Part shown: positions 1 to 7,126 of the stretch, piece after piece
How the letters are laid out: each line of letters starts with the position of its first letter
How positions within the stretch are numbered: position 1 is the stretch's first letter
NCBI RefSeq assembly: GCF_019186805.1
Contig: NZ_CP066783.1
Location: forward strand, 1,563,501-1,627,500
Origin: Comamonas fluminis
Lineage (GTDB): Bacteria; Pseudomonadota; Gammaproteobacteria; Burkholderiales; Burkholderiaceae_C
DNA: 64,000 nt
Reading direction: 5' to 3'
Translations under genes and position numbers: made by a program
The notes under the pieces: model-generated
The model's database searches: none
What the model was told of the DNA's origin: nothing
Seen by the model: the letters and a program-made list of their open reading frames with translations, nothing else

Positions 1-28
1 GCTGCCAGCGACCTTGCATGGGGTTCAT
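1..28 (-). CDS. Possible start of a gene cut by the window edge
   Basis: Only the first nine codons are inside the window (Met-Asn-Pro-Met-Gln-Gly-Arg-Trp-Gln). The ATG at 28-26 is preceded on the minus strand by GAGGA about six bases upstream, a reasonable ribosome binding site. It continues the direction of the upstream small-gene run, so it may be the next member of that operon. Nothing can be said about function. Confidence 0.35.
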
Positions 29-114
29 CACTGTCCTCGGGTGTTGTGGAGTGCTGCTGCATCATGCATGGGTGTGGCGGCTGGCAGGGCAACAAGAGGT
101 AAGTCGCGGCCACA

Positions 115-873
115 TCAGGGCGCAGGGGTCTTGGGCGGGCAGCGACGCAAGCTCATCCACAGCAGCAGAGCGCCGAGGATGGCCAGCACAGCGGCAAAAC
201 TGGGCCAGAAGAACAACGGCCAGAGCCAGCTGTAGCCGGGTTGCACAGATTTGAAGCCCAAGGGTGGCTCAATCAGCAACTGAACAGACTCGCCCTGCAG
301 GTGCGGGCCTACCTCTTGCACCGTAAAGCGAAACTGAGATTTTCCGCTGGCCTGAGCAATGGGCGTTGAAGCGACAGGTGGCCAGGTGAAAGTTTCAGGG
401 TTGCTGCCGTCCTTCCAGGGCGTCAGCGGGCGCTGGACTGTATTGCCGTCACTTTCACTGTTGCTGGCGGGCATGGCGCTGTAGGCAAGCTGCTGGTCGG
501 CGACCTGCACCAGAATCTTGATAGGCTCGCCGGGTTTGGAAAAAGCCAGAGAGGGAACCGCAGGCCCCTGGGCAGGCACGGCAGGGGGCACCCATTCGCC
601 GAGTTCCGGGCGGCTCTGGCCCGGCGTGCGCGCAAATTGCAGCGCAAAACTGGCTGGGTGAGCGATGGGGCGCCAGACCGAAACCTCAGCGCTTTGCCCT
701 GCTGTCAGAGTCAACGCCAGCTGCACTGGCCGCACACTGAGCTGAAACAGGGCGGTTGTTGCTGTTAGCAAAATCAATAGCAGCAGCCACAGTATCCACA
801 TAATGCGCAAGCCCGCGGAGAGCTTTTTCCAGCGGCTTTGCAGTGGCGTGGAACGGGAGGGTGAAGTCTGCAT
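115..873 (-). CDS. Hypothetical membrane protein with two terminal helices
   Basis: 252 residues. I do not recognise the family. A strongly hydrophobic segment lies near residues 25-45 and a second near residues 218-242, followed by a short basic tail. The roughly 170 residues between them are Pro/Ser/Glu-rich and would form one extracytoplasmic domain if both helices cross the membrane. It lies 19 bases downstream of the NTF2-like immunity candidate and on the same strand, so it is probably cotranscribed with the small-gene run. No clear ribosome binding site precedes the chosen ATG. A role as a membrane-anchored immunity or accessory protein is conceivable from context only. Confidence 0.6.
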   Translation of the reverse strand: MQTSPSRSTPLQSRWKKLSAGLRIMWILWLLLLILLTATTALFQLSVRPVQLALTLTAGQSAEVSVWRPIAHPASFALQFARTPGQSRPELGEWVPPAVPAQGPAVPSLAFSKPGEPIKILVQVADQQLAYSAMPASNSESDGNTVQRPLTPWKDGSNPETFTWPPVASTPIAQASGKSQFRFTVQEVGPHLQGESVQLLIEPPLGFKSVQPGYSWLWPLFFWPSFAAVLAILGALLLWMSLRRCPPKTPAP

Positions 874-892
874 AAAGTGATATTGGACTTGC

Positions 893-1363
893 CTATAAGA
901 AGTCTGGCACCCAGTGGCCGGTGCCGTCCAGCCGATCCAGAGAACGAATCAGCCAGCGCAGCCCCTGTTTGCTCAGCTGAAAGCGAAATGCCGGTGAACG
1001 GGGCTTGTTTCTGGCGGTCAATATGGTGGCGGATTGCGGCCCGTCCATGCTTTGCGAATCAATGACGGGGTGCACATCATAGGTGCCGCCATAGAAGTAG
1101 TAGCCAGTGCTGGCGCGCTGAAACTGGCGATTGGCCGGTGCGCAGTATTGCTGCTGAATCAGCGTCAGCGCATGTCGCGCAGCACCGGTTTGCAGCGCGG
1201 CCACGTTGTCGCGGTTTGCCTTGGCCCAGTGGTGGCAGTCGCGTGCCCATTTTTGATAGGCCTGTACATATTCCAGCACGGTTTCTGCGGGGCTTCTGAG
1301 TGCATCTTCCGTGGCCACGCCAAGGTAGCGCGATAGATCGAATTCAGGCATGGCGTGGCTCAT
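893..1363 (-). CDS. NTF2-fold immunity-like protein
   Basis: 156 residues, soluble, without a signal peptide. The C-terminal half (GYYFYGG, then PAFRFQLSKQG, then a Trp-Val-Pro-Asp-Phe-Leu end) resembles NTF2-fold immunity proteins of polymorphic toxin systems. I make that assignment from memory of the family and it is moderate. The start ATG overlaps the stop of the barstar-like gene in ATGA, which indicates translational coupling. A second Met at residue 5 could be an alternative start. Proteins of this type bind and neutralise a cognate toxin domain in the cytoplasm. No cognate toxin gene is visible in the window. Confidence 0.6.
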   Translation of the reverse strand: MSHAMPEFDLSRYLGVATEDALRSPAETVLEYVQAYQKWARDCHHWAKANRDNVAALQTGAARHALTLIQQQYCAPANRQFQRASTGYYFYGGTYDVHPVIDSQSMDGPQSATILTARNKPRSPAFRFQLSKQGLRWLIRSLDRLDGTGHWVPDFL

Positions 1364-1698
1364 AAGTCAAAGGCCAGAGCCAGCACTGCCGGGCGGCCTG
1401 ATTGCATGCGCCGCCAGTTCACAAAAGCCGTGCACTCGATGAGCGCGTCATATTGCTGAGGGTATTTTCCTTTCAGGCCAGCAGCGCCTTGCACCAGCAG
1501 TGTCAGCACTTTGCCGCTTTCGCAATGCAGGCGACTCATGCCGTCATCCGGTGCATCAAGACTGCTCATGCAGTCAATCCAGGCATTCATGTTGGCCCCA
1601 TAAAACGTGGGAAAGCCAAGGGCCTGTGCAAACACCTGATGAAAAGATGGCCAGTCACTGATCTGGCTGGCATCAATGGTGACCTGAGTGACGAACAT
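1360..1698 (-). CDS. Barstar-family RNase inhibitor
   Basis: 112 residues. The segment FHQVFAQALGFPTFYGANMNAW is the signature of the barstar family (phe-ala-x-x-leu-gly-phe-pro-x-phe-tyr-gly-x-asn), and the C-terminal half carries the leucine-rich strand expected for the fold. Barstar proteins bind barnase-like ribonucleases and block their active site. It is 20 bases downstream of the SUFU-domain gene and overlaps the next gene by four bases. With no barnase-type gene in view it may be an orphan immunity gene protecting against a toxin delivered by neighbouring cells, or the toxin may lie outside the window. Confidence 0.85.
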   Translation of the reverse strand: MFVTQVTIDASQISDWPSFHQVFAQALGFPTFYGANMNAWIDCMSSLDAPDDGMSRLHCESGKVLTLLVQGAAGLKGKYPQQYDALIECTAFVNWRRMQSGRPAVLALAFDL

Positions 1699-1718
1699 GG
1701 GCTGTCGGGTGCTGCGTT

Positions 1719-2300
1719 TCAGCGGGGTGCAAAAAGGTTGATGTCCTGCTGCTCAAAGTATTGCAGCAGGCTTTCCATGCCACTGCTGCGGTATTGCTGC
1801 AGCTCCTGCGAGGTGATGGGCACGACATTGAGGATTTTGACGTTTTGCCCATCATGGCAGATATGCTGCCAGCCACCTTCCACAAAAGCGGGGTGGAGCA
1901 AGAGGCTGTTCATGCCCGTGAAATGCGGAAGATGCCCCGCGTTTGGAATCACATGCCACCAGTCCAGAGGGAGGTGGTTGATAAAGGGGTAGAGCGCAAG
2001 ATTGGCCAGAAAGCGGGTGATCTCTGCCGTGGTCTGCGGGTCTGCATCACCTTCCACAGAGAAATGCAACTCTGCGCGCTGGCCAGACTGGGGCATTTCC
2101 AGGTCGCACATGCCAATGGTGGCGAAGGTGGTGATGTTCAGCTCTTCATCGGCAGGCCAGACCATCACATCCACAAAAGCGGGCACGGCGATGGAAGCGT
2201 CAAGCGGCGGGTCTTCATAACGGATGGATTGCGCAGGCTCTCCAAACCGGGCGATGTGCTCGTGATAGACGGCTTTGACGAGGGCGGAAGGCTTTTTCAT
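1719..2300 (-). CDS. Suppressor-of-fused (SUFU) domain protein
   Basis: 193 residues covering one SUFU-like domain. The visible features are DVMVWPADEE near residue 45, TIGMCDLEMPQ near residue 62, the block PLDWWHVIPNAGHLPHF near residue 115, and a C-terminal region with ILNVVPITSQEL. SUFU-domain proteins in bacteria are common immunity proteins in contact-dependent and type VI toxin loci. The start ATG overlaps the stop of the 43-codon gene upstream in GCATGA. It is part of a coupled operon with CPCC and DUF5071 genes, which supports an immunity role. Confidence 0.8.
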   Translation of the reverse strand: MKKPSALVKAVYHEHIARFGEPAQSIRYEDPPLDASIAVPAFVDVMVWPADEELNITTFATIGMCDLEMPQSGQRAELHFSVEGDADPQTTAEITRFLANLALYPFINHLPLDWWHVIPNAGHLPHFTGMNSLLLHPAFVEGGWQHICHDGQNVKILNVVPITSQELQQYRSSGMESLLQYFEQQDINLFAPR

Positions 2301-2428
2301 GCGGCAATGGTCTGAATGCGGATGGCTGCGGGATAGCCTTTTTTCTGAGTCTGCTCAGGGCTGAGGCCCAGAGGCTGTGAAAGCTCTTCGGCCCCTTCGT
2401 AAAGGATGCGGGTGCTCAGGCTTGTCAT
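2297..2428 (-). CDS. 43-residue coupled small protein of unknown function
   Basis: A short reading frame (begins MTSLSTRILYEGAEELSQPL, ends with IRIQTIAA) whose ATG overlaps the CPCC stop as ATGA and whose TGA overlaps the SUFU start as ATGA. Precise overlaps on both sides argue that it is translated. I recognise no domain. It could be a free-standing small protein, a translational relay, or the surviving end of a longer gene removed by recombination within the immunity array. The composition is not membrane-like. Confidence 0.5.
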   Translation of the reverse strand: MTSLSTRILYEGAEELSQPLGLSPEQTQKKGYPAAIRIQTIAA

Positions 2429-2811
2429 TGAAAACCTTCTTCTTGAACGTCTCGTCGCCAATACCGCAGCTCTTGCCCTGGTGGTGATGCGGCGCGAAGA
2501 GGAAACGAGCCAGCCTCTGTCTCGTGGTCTGGAAGTGCAACGGGTCGCTCCCACAGAGGAAACCACAAAGGGTCTTTTTTGTCGTGGGGGCCGGGTTGCC
2601 GAACTTCTTCACAGAAGCTGCGGTCACAAGCTCCGAACTGGACAAAGGCAACTTGCGCCTCGGCCAGGCTGCAGCCATTTGCGCCGCTGGTGTCGAAGGG
2701 AAAAAACAGCTGCGATGCATCTTCTTCCCAGAAGCAGATCTGGCAGATTTCAGATCCGGGCGTGTTTTCGTCCATCTCATAGCCGCAGCAGGGGCAGGTG
2801 TACATGCTCAA
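2425..2811 (-). CDS. CPCC-family cysteine-rich protein
   Basis: 128 residues. The N-terminus begins with YTCPCCGYEMDE, followed by an ICQICFWEED knuckle near residue 24. Together these form a Cys4 zinc ribbon typical of the CPCC family. The later block SLAEAQVAFVQFGACDRSF near residues 48-66 also matches that family. CPCC proteins are recurrent in polymorphic-toxin immunity loci. Start and stop overlap both neighbours by four bases. The C-terminal 40 residues are less conserved-looking. Confidence 0.8.
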   Translation of the reverse strand: MSMYTCPCCGYEMDENTPGSEICQICFWEEDASQLFFPFDTSGANGCSLAEAQVAFVQFGACDRSFCEEVRQPGPHDKKDPLWFPLWERPVALPDHETEAGSFPLRAASPPGQELRYWRRDVQEEGFQ

Positions 2812-3194
2812 AGCTGCTCCAGTGCTTCGCGGGCGACGCGGTCAAGTTCTTGCGCGTGCTCTGATGGCGTTGGCGACTGCGCGAGTCTGCGCAGCTCGCT
2901 TTCAAGCGATTGCGTCAGAGGCATTGAGCGGCTGACCACGGATTCGATGATGTGGTACTTCCAGACATCATCCTGAGATTGCAGAACAGGCCTGACATAC
3001 GGAGCCAGATCAGCGCCAACCGTTGCGAAAAAAGGTGCAAGCACCTGTGCAACAGGCCAGTTGATGTCCTGCAGCCATTCCAGCAAAGACATGACGGCTG
3101 GCTCGACAGCGGGCCATCCCCGCAGCGTCGCGGCCTCAGCGGCGGGAACGTCGGCTTTGTGGCGGGGCAGACAGGTTTGCAGATCAGGATGCAT
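2808..3194 (-). CDS. DUF5071-like immunity candidate
   Basis: 128 residues, mostly helical and soluble. The pattern LPRHKADVPAAEAA at the start, then LLEWLQDINWPVA near residue 37 and VLAPFF, followed by WKYHIIESVV near residue 78, matches what I recall of DUF5071 proteins, which are frequent in toxin-immunity clusters. It is the first gene of the tightly coupled set, with about 107 bases upstream before the next gene. The region upstream (3195-3301) is relatively AT-rich and is the likely promoter for the run. Confidence 0.65.
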   Translation of the reverse strand: MHPDLQTCLPRHKADVPAAEAATLRGWPAVEPAVMSLLEWLQDINWPVAQVLAPFFATVGADLAPYVRPVLQSQDDVWKYHIIESVVSRSMPLTQSLESELRRLAQSPTPSEHAQELDRVAREALEQL

Positions 3195-3301
3195 GACGAG
3201 CAGAGGCTGCGTAATTTCGGAAGAGTTCTGCAGTTTTTGGCTTCAAATATAAGAGCGCATGGCGTATGCTGGATAAGGGATGAACGGCAATGTGGCTGTA
3301 T

Positions 3302-3517
3302 TTATTGCTTCAGCTCCTCGGCGGCCACTTCATCAGAGACGCTCAGGCTTTCAAATTCGTCGGCAGGAATCTCCAGATATTCCTTGTGAAAGCCGCAATG
3401 CGGGCAGTGGATGCTGAGGTTGGCCAAACCCTCCATCAGGAGTTCGATGGGCGTCTGGTTCTCGGTCACGCTGAGCTTGTGGCATTCGGGGCAGCGAACG
3501 TAGTGGCTGTATGACAT
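3302..3517 (-). CDS. Small zinc-ribbon protein
   Basis: 71 residues. Two CxxC knuckles are visible, RCPECHKL near residue 8 and HCPHCGFH near residue 37, enough to bind one zinc ion. The C-terminal third is acidic. I recognise no named family. Its size, strand and neighbours match the CPCC-type genes, so it may be another immunity or accessory member of the cluster. The start has GGCTCTC/TCC sequence upstream but no strong ribosome site. Confidence 0.6.
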   Translation of the reverse strand: MSYSHYVRCPECHKLSVTENQTPIELLMEGLANLSIHCPHCGFHKEYLEIPADEFESLSVSDEVAAEELKQ

Positions 3518-3553
3518 GGAGAGAGCCTTTGTTCAGATGGGATTGATTGAGAA

Positions 3554-4048
3554 CTAAAACAGGTGCGCCTTCAGGTCGAGCGAATGCGTGGGCGAGTGCA
3601 GAAACAGATCGGCGGGCAGATGTGTGCCACAGCCCACGTTATAGATGCGCTCGGAATAATACTGGCCAGAGTAGGACGTATGCCGCGCATTGATGACCAG
3701 GCGTGCCGTTTCACCGGGCTGGAGTGTGATGGCACGCAGCACCGGGTGGCGGCGCGGCTGGCCGTCATGGGGCGTGCCCAGAATGCCCAGGCTGTAACTG
3801 TTGTTTCCCAGCGAGATCAGTTGCAGTGCATCCATTGATACAGGTGGGGTGTTGCGTTCTTCCTGCTGCCGAAGCCGGGGTGCAAAGCCGTCCCATTCGG
3901 ATAGTTGGTAGTGTTGTACCAAGCAGGCCTGAGGGCCTGCCGTAAACGAAAACGCAAAGGCTCTGGGCAGCGCCACCCGCTCATTGGCGCGCGGGGCGCC
4001 ACGGGTGGCTTTGGTCCACAGAATTTCTACGACTTGAAGCACTAGCAA
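3554..4048 (-). CDS. Hypothetical protein, uncertain start
   Basis: Up to 164 residues and not recognised. There is no ATG at the 5' end. TTG at 4048 and GTG at 4042 both follow a GTGAGG sequence at suitable distance. The first convincing ATG is within the family-like part (MDALQLISLGNNSYSLG, near residue 71). The C-terminal half, with VLRAITLQPGETARLVIN and SGQYYSERIYNVGC, looks like beta-rich secreted-domain sequence. The lack of a clear start suggests either a non-ATG start or a 5'-truncated gene. Confidence 0.45.
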   Translation of the reverse strand: MLVLQVVEILWTKATRGAPRANERVALPRAFAFSFTAGPQACLVQHYQLSEWDGFAPRLRQQEERNTPPVSMDALQLISLGNNSYSLGILGTPHDGQPRRHPVLRAITLQPGETARLVINARHTSYSGQYYSERIYNVGCGTHLPADLFLHSPTHSLDLKAHLF

Positions 4049-4107
4049 AAAGGGCTACCTCACGTTTGACTTTAGCGGTGCCCGCAGGCATTCGCTGCGA
4101 TGACAGT

Positions 4108-4344
4108 TCAGACCTGCGAAAGCCTGCAGACAATTGCACCTCGCTGCCCCAGCACCCAGCCTGAACGAACTTGAACCAATGATTCTTTGTATATCGCATC
4201 TTGCAGCCATGCTTTGCATGTATTGATGTCAACCACCTTGCCATCGGGTAACAGGCATGGGAAATCGGTGCGATCGGCGGCAATGTCATAAAGATCATTC
4301 CATGCCTTGACCTAGCGCATTTCAATTTCGGCATTACTGACCAT
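4108..4344 (-). pseudogene. Possible decayed small gene with an in-frame amber codon
   Basis: Reading minus from ATG at 4344 gives ten codons (MVSNAEIEMR), a TAG at 4314-4312, then 67 uninterrupted codons to TGA at 4110-4108. The part after the stop has protein-like composition (AWNDLYDIAADRTDFPCLLP, then VRSGWVLGQRG). I cannot name the family. A single substitution at the TAG would restore a 78-residue protein. It may also be a chance frame, hence low confidence. Confidence 0.3.
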
Positions 4345-4454
4345 GGTGGGCTGGTGCTGGATTAACGCAGCGGCTTTTTGCGGCAAATCCTTGGCTGAGT
4401 GAGGCGCGAGAAAGGGCTCCCCTCCACAGCAAAGCACTGTGAAGCTGCGGGACA

Positions 4455-4829
4455 TCACGCTCGATACAGATCATCGTGAAATCTGGGGTACCGGTCAGGG
4501 CCCTCAAACAGGAGCTCGCAGGCGTGCCAAGCGATGCGCGGGGAACTGAGGCTTCGTAGCCAGCCATCCTCGATCAATATCTCGGCCACCAAACTCTCAA
4601 TCGGGCAAGAAGTGCACGCGGGCTCGTTGAAGCAGTAGGCGACTGCCGAGACCAAGGTCATTGATACATCCCCGAACTGTGCCGGGCCGTCCCATCGGAC
4701 CTGATCTCCGAGACGGTATCTAGGCAGGTCGGTGACGCCACCGAAATAGAACTGCCATTCACTGTTGAGAACTCGCCCACAGTTTGGACACGGTAGCGGG
4801 GCTTCAAGAAGTGTTGCGTAGAGGCCCAT
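4455..4829 (-). CDS. Zinc-ribbon protein, probable integron cassette gene
   Basis: 124 residues. It starts MGLYATLLEAPLPCPNCG and continues EWQFYF, YRLGDQVRW. A second CxxC-type pair (CTSCP) lies near residue 73. This layout resembles small MG-x-Y/F-D proteins with a zinc ribbon that occur beside toxin loci and in cassettes (recollection, not verified). The ATG lies eight bases after the recombination core of the attC site at 4837-4894, the spacing expected for the next cassette gene. No attC is evident after its own stop, so its downstream boundary is lost. Confidence 0.6.
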   Translation of the reverse strand: MGLYATLLEAPLPCPNCGRVLNSEWQFYFGGVTDLPRYRLGDQVRWDGPAQFGDVSMTLVSAVAYCFNEPACTSCPIESLVAEILIEDGWLRSLSSPRIAWHACELLFEGPDRYPRFHDDLYRA

Positions 4830-4836
4830 GTCGATA

Positions 4837-4894
4837 AACTAACGATCAAATTCAGACGTCGCCGAAGGCGGTCGGCTGCAACGACGGGTTAGGA
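4837..4894 (-). other. attC-like integron recombination site 1
   Basis: Read on the minus strand, it begins TCCTAAC (4894-4888) and ends GTTAGTT (4843-4837). The inner arms CAGCCGACCGCC and GGCGACGTCTG pair around a TTC loop with a bulged base, as attC folding requires. The TAA stop of the upstream small membrane gene lies inside the first core (4891-4889), and the next gene starts just after the second core. Both features are characteristic of integron cassettes. The terminal core is imperfect relative to GTTRRRY. Confidence 0.65.
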
Positions 4895-5158
4895 GCGCGC
4901 TGCCCATATGACCAGCAGCGCGATGATGGCGAAGTAGAAGAAAAAGCCAACGATGGTCATGCCCGTTGTGGTGATGACTCGCCGACCATCGCGTACGAAC
5001 GAGAGGCCGCCCGCTGCACCATGAATTTGCCCCTCGTTGCCAAAGATGCTCTCACACCGCCATTGGCCGAGCGACAACAAGATGATTACAAGTTTGCCAG
5101 TACCAGCGAGCACGAAGTCAAAGACAAACTGAAAAGCTGCCTCGAGCAGGTGGTCCAC
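4889..5158 (-). CDS. Small two-helix membrane protein, cassette gene
   Basis: 89 residues starting at GTG 5158 (first residues Met-Asp-His-Leu-Leu-Glu). Hydrophobic stretches lie near residues 10-31 and 66-86 (GMTIVGFFFYFAIIALLVIW), separated by a polar Arg/Gly-rich linker. The stop TAA is embedded in the attC core downstream. The GTG lies seven bases inside the preceding attC-like core. Function is unknown. Small membrane proteins of this kind are common in chromosomal integron cassettes, including toxin, antitoxin and immunity types. Confidence 0.6.
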   Translation of the reverse strand: MDHLLEAAFQFVFDFVLAGTGKLVIILLSLGQWRCESIFGNEGQIHGAAGGLSFVRDGRRVITTTGMTIVGFFFYFAIIALLVIWAARS

Positions 5159-5164
5159 ATTCTT

Positions 5165-5222
5165 TCCTGACGGCTGAGTTCAGTGGCCGGTGAAGCCGAT
5201 CCACTGCAACGATGGGTTAGGC
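5165..5222 (-). other. attC-like integron recombination site 2
   Basis: Minus strand starts GCCTAAC (5222-5216), a perfect RYYYAAC core, and ends GTCAGGA (5171-5165), an imperfect GTTRRRY core. Inner arms GCAGTGG and CCACTG pair across a loop that itself has a short GGC/GCC stem. The two ends pair as CCTAAC/GTCAGG with one G-T type mismatch. Its orientation matches site 1. Confidence 0.6.
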
Positions 5223-5507
5223 CCGAAGGCCAAAAGGAAGCGCAAGCATTGCAGAGGCGCGCAGCGCTGGCAAGCGCGGAGTGCAACGGAAGCCGCGAAG
5301 CGCTGCAAAAACGATAGCTTCTAGCGTGCGCTATACAAGCGCCAACAGCCCAAAACACTTGAAGCTGGCGAACCCCACGCAGGCTAGGGCCGCTCAAATG
5401 CCACCCTCCAGCGATTGCCTGTGGCGAAGGGAAATTTATTGATGCAAGAAGAGGCATTTGGGGCCTGATGGATGCACTGACCCAGGCCGCAGCCTTGCGT
5501 GGAGCGC
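5223..5507. other. Gene-poor stretch, DUF1010-like translation and dispersed repeat
   Basis: No convincing gene. A long minus-strand open frame runs through this stretch and on through attC site 2. Its product (GVRQLQVFWAVGACIAHARS, then SYRFCSASRLPLHSALASAA) resembles DUF1010 proteins as I remember them. Because the frame passes straight through a recombination site and contains a copy of the dispersed extragenic repeat (5312-5350), I think it is a non-coding cassette or repeat translation, not a real protein. Confidence 0.4.
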
Positions 5508-5531
5508 AAAAAAACCGCCCGAAGGCGGTTT
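5508..5531 (-). terminator. Rho-independent terminator of the class I fumarase gene
   Basis: On the minus strand AACCGCC-TTCG-GGCGGTT is followed by a run of T residues. It lies about 45 bases after the fumarase stop codon. Confidence 0.85.
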
Positions 5532-5572
5532 CATGGATGCAGGCTGTATCAGCAACCAAGCATATGGTGCGA

Positions 5573-7126
5573 TCAAGCGCCAGCCACGGCAATGCCCTTG
5601 AATTCACCGGTCGCAATCTTTTCCTTCCAGATCGCAGGGCCGGTGATGTGGGCACTGGTGCCGCCGGCGTCAACCGCCACGGTCACGGGCATGTCCACTA
5701 CGTCAAATTCATAGATGGCTTCCATGCCCAGGTCTTCAAAGCCCACGACCTTGGCGTGCTTGATGGCCTTGCTGACCAGGTAGGCGGCGCCGCCCACGGC
5801 CATCAGGTAGGCGCTCTTGTGGTTCTTGATGCTTTCGATGGCGACCGGGCCGCGCTCGGCCTTGCCGACCATGGCGATCAGGCCGGTCTTCTCCAGCATC
5901 ATGTCGGTGAATTTGTCCATGCGGGTGGCGGTGGTGGGGCCGGCAGGGCCCACGGCTTCGTCACGCACGGCGTCGACGGGGCCGACGTAGTAGATGATGC
6001 GGTTGGTGAAGTCCACGGGCAGCTTTTCGCCCTTGGCCAGCATGTCCTGGATGCGCTTGTGGGCGGCATCGCGGCCGGTCAGCATCTTGCCGTTCAAGAG
6101 CAGCGTGTCGCCGGGCTTCCAAGAAGCCACTTCTTCCTTGGTCAGATTGTTCAGGTCCACCTTCTTGGACTTGTTGTAGTCCGGTGCCCAGTCGATCTTG
6201 GGCCAGGTGTCGAGCGATGGGGCGTCCAGGTACACGGGGCCGCTGCCGTCCATCACAAAGTGGGCGTGGCGCGTGGCGGCGCAGTTGGGGATCATGGCCA
6301 CGGGCTTGGATGCCGCGTGCGTGGGGTACATATTGATCTTGACGTCCAGCACCGTGGTCAGGCCGCCCAGGCCTTGGGCGCCAATGCCCAGGGCGTTGAT
6401 CTTTTCGAACAGCTCCAGACGCAGCTTTTCCACGTCATCGAGCTCTGCACCGCTGGCAGCTTTTTGCTGCAGCTCGTACATGTTCAGGTCTTCCATCAGG
6501 CTTTCCTTGGCCAGCAGAACGGCCTTTTCAGCCGTGCCGCCAATGCCAATGCCGATCATGCCAGGCGGGCACCAGCCAGCGCCCATGGTGGGGATGGTCT
6601 TGAGCACCCATTCGACCAGGTCGTCGCTGGGGTTCATCATGATCATCTTGGACTTGTTCTCGGAGCCGCCGCCCTTGGCCGCCACGGTCACTTCCACGGT
6701 GTTGCCGGGCACGATCTGCACGTTGATGACGGCAGGCGTGTTGTCCTTGGTGTTCTTGCGCTTGAAGTGGGGGTCAGCCACCACCGATGCGCGCAGCGTG
6801 TTGTCGGGGTGGTTGTAGCCACGGCGCACGCCTTCGTTGATGGCGTCTTCCAGGCCCATGGTGAAGCCGTCCCACTTGACATCCATGCCCACCTTCAGGA
6901 ACACGTTGACGATGCCCGTGTCCTGGCAGATGGGGCGCTGGCCGGTGGCGCTCATCTTGGAGTTTGTGAGGATCTGCGCCATCGCATCCTTGGCCGCAGG
7001 GCTTTGCTCGCGCTCATAGGCGCGGGCCAGGTGCTGGATGAAATCCGGCGTGTGGTAGTAGCTGATGTACTGGAGGGCACCTGCGACGGAGTCGATCAGG
7101 TCCTGCTGGCGGATGGAGGTTGTCAT
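5573..7126 (-). CDS. Fumarate hydratase, class I (iron-sulfur)
   Basis: 517 residues from the ATG at 7126 (GAGAAG upstream). A longer TTG-started form from 7150 is less likely. The enzyme interconverts fumarate and malate in the citric acid cycle with a 4Fe-4S cluster. The candidate ligands are Cys67 (RPICQDTG), Cys186 (GAGWCPPG) and Cys282 (IPNCAATRH), one each in the three conserved blocks of single-chain class I fumarases. The N-terminal alpha domain and C-terminal beta domain are fused, as in E. coli FumA/FumB. A class II isoenzyme lies about 2.7 kb away. This oxygen-sensitive iron enzyme and the iron-free class II form probably serve different iron or oxygen conditions. Confidence 0.95.
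   Translation of the reverse strand: MTTSIRQQDLIDSVAGALQYISYYHTPDFIQHLARAYEREQSPAAKDAMAQILTNSKMSATGQRPICQDTGIVNVFLKVGMDVKWDGFTMGLEDAINEGVRRGYNHPDNTLRASVVADPHFKRKNTKDNTPAVINVQIVPGNTVEVTVAAKGGGSENKSKMIMMNPSDDLVEWVLKTIPTMGAGWCPPGMIGIGIGGTAEKAVLLAKESLMEDLNMYELQQKAASGAELDDVEKLRLELFEKINALGIGAQGLGGLTTVLDVKINMYPTHAASKPVAMIPNCAATRHAHFVMDGSGPVYLDAPSLDTWPKIDWAPDYNKSKKVDLNNLTKEEVASWKPGDTLLLNGKMLTGRDAAHKRIQDMLAKGEKLPVDFTNRIIYYVGPVDAVRDEAVGPAGPTTATRMDKFTDMMLEKTGLIAMVGKAERGPVAIESIKNHKSAYLMAVGGAAYLVSKAIKHAKVVGFEDLGMEAIYEFDVVDMPVTVAVDAGGTSAHITGPAIWKEKIATGEFKGIAVAGA

Larger units (their letters stand above)
4837..5170 (-). mobile_element. Integron gene cassette (about 330 bp), no integrase seen
   Basis: One promoterless small gene bounded by two attC-like hairpins in the same orientation, with stop and start codons tucked against the cores. 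No intI-like gene is present in the window, so this would be classed as a cluster of attC sites lacking an integrase. The remnant lies between the immunity-gene run and the core fumarase gene, suggesting this junction is an insertion hotspot. Confidence 0.55.

Noticed and set aside
4870..5170. Integrase gene or attI near the cassette
   Set aside because: No integrase-like frame exists in the window and no attI-type sequence was recognised.
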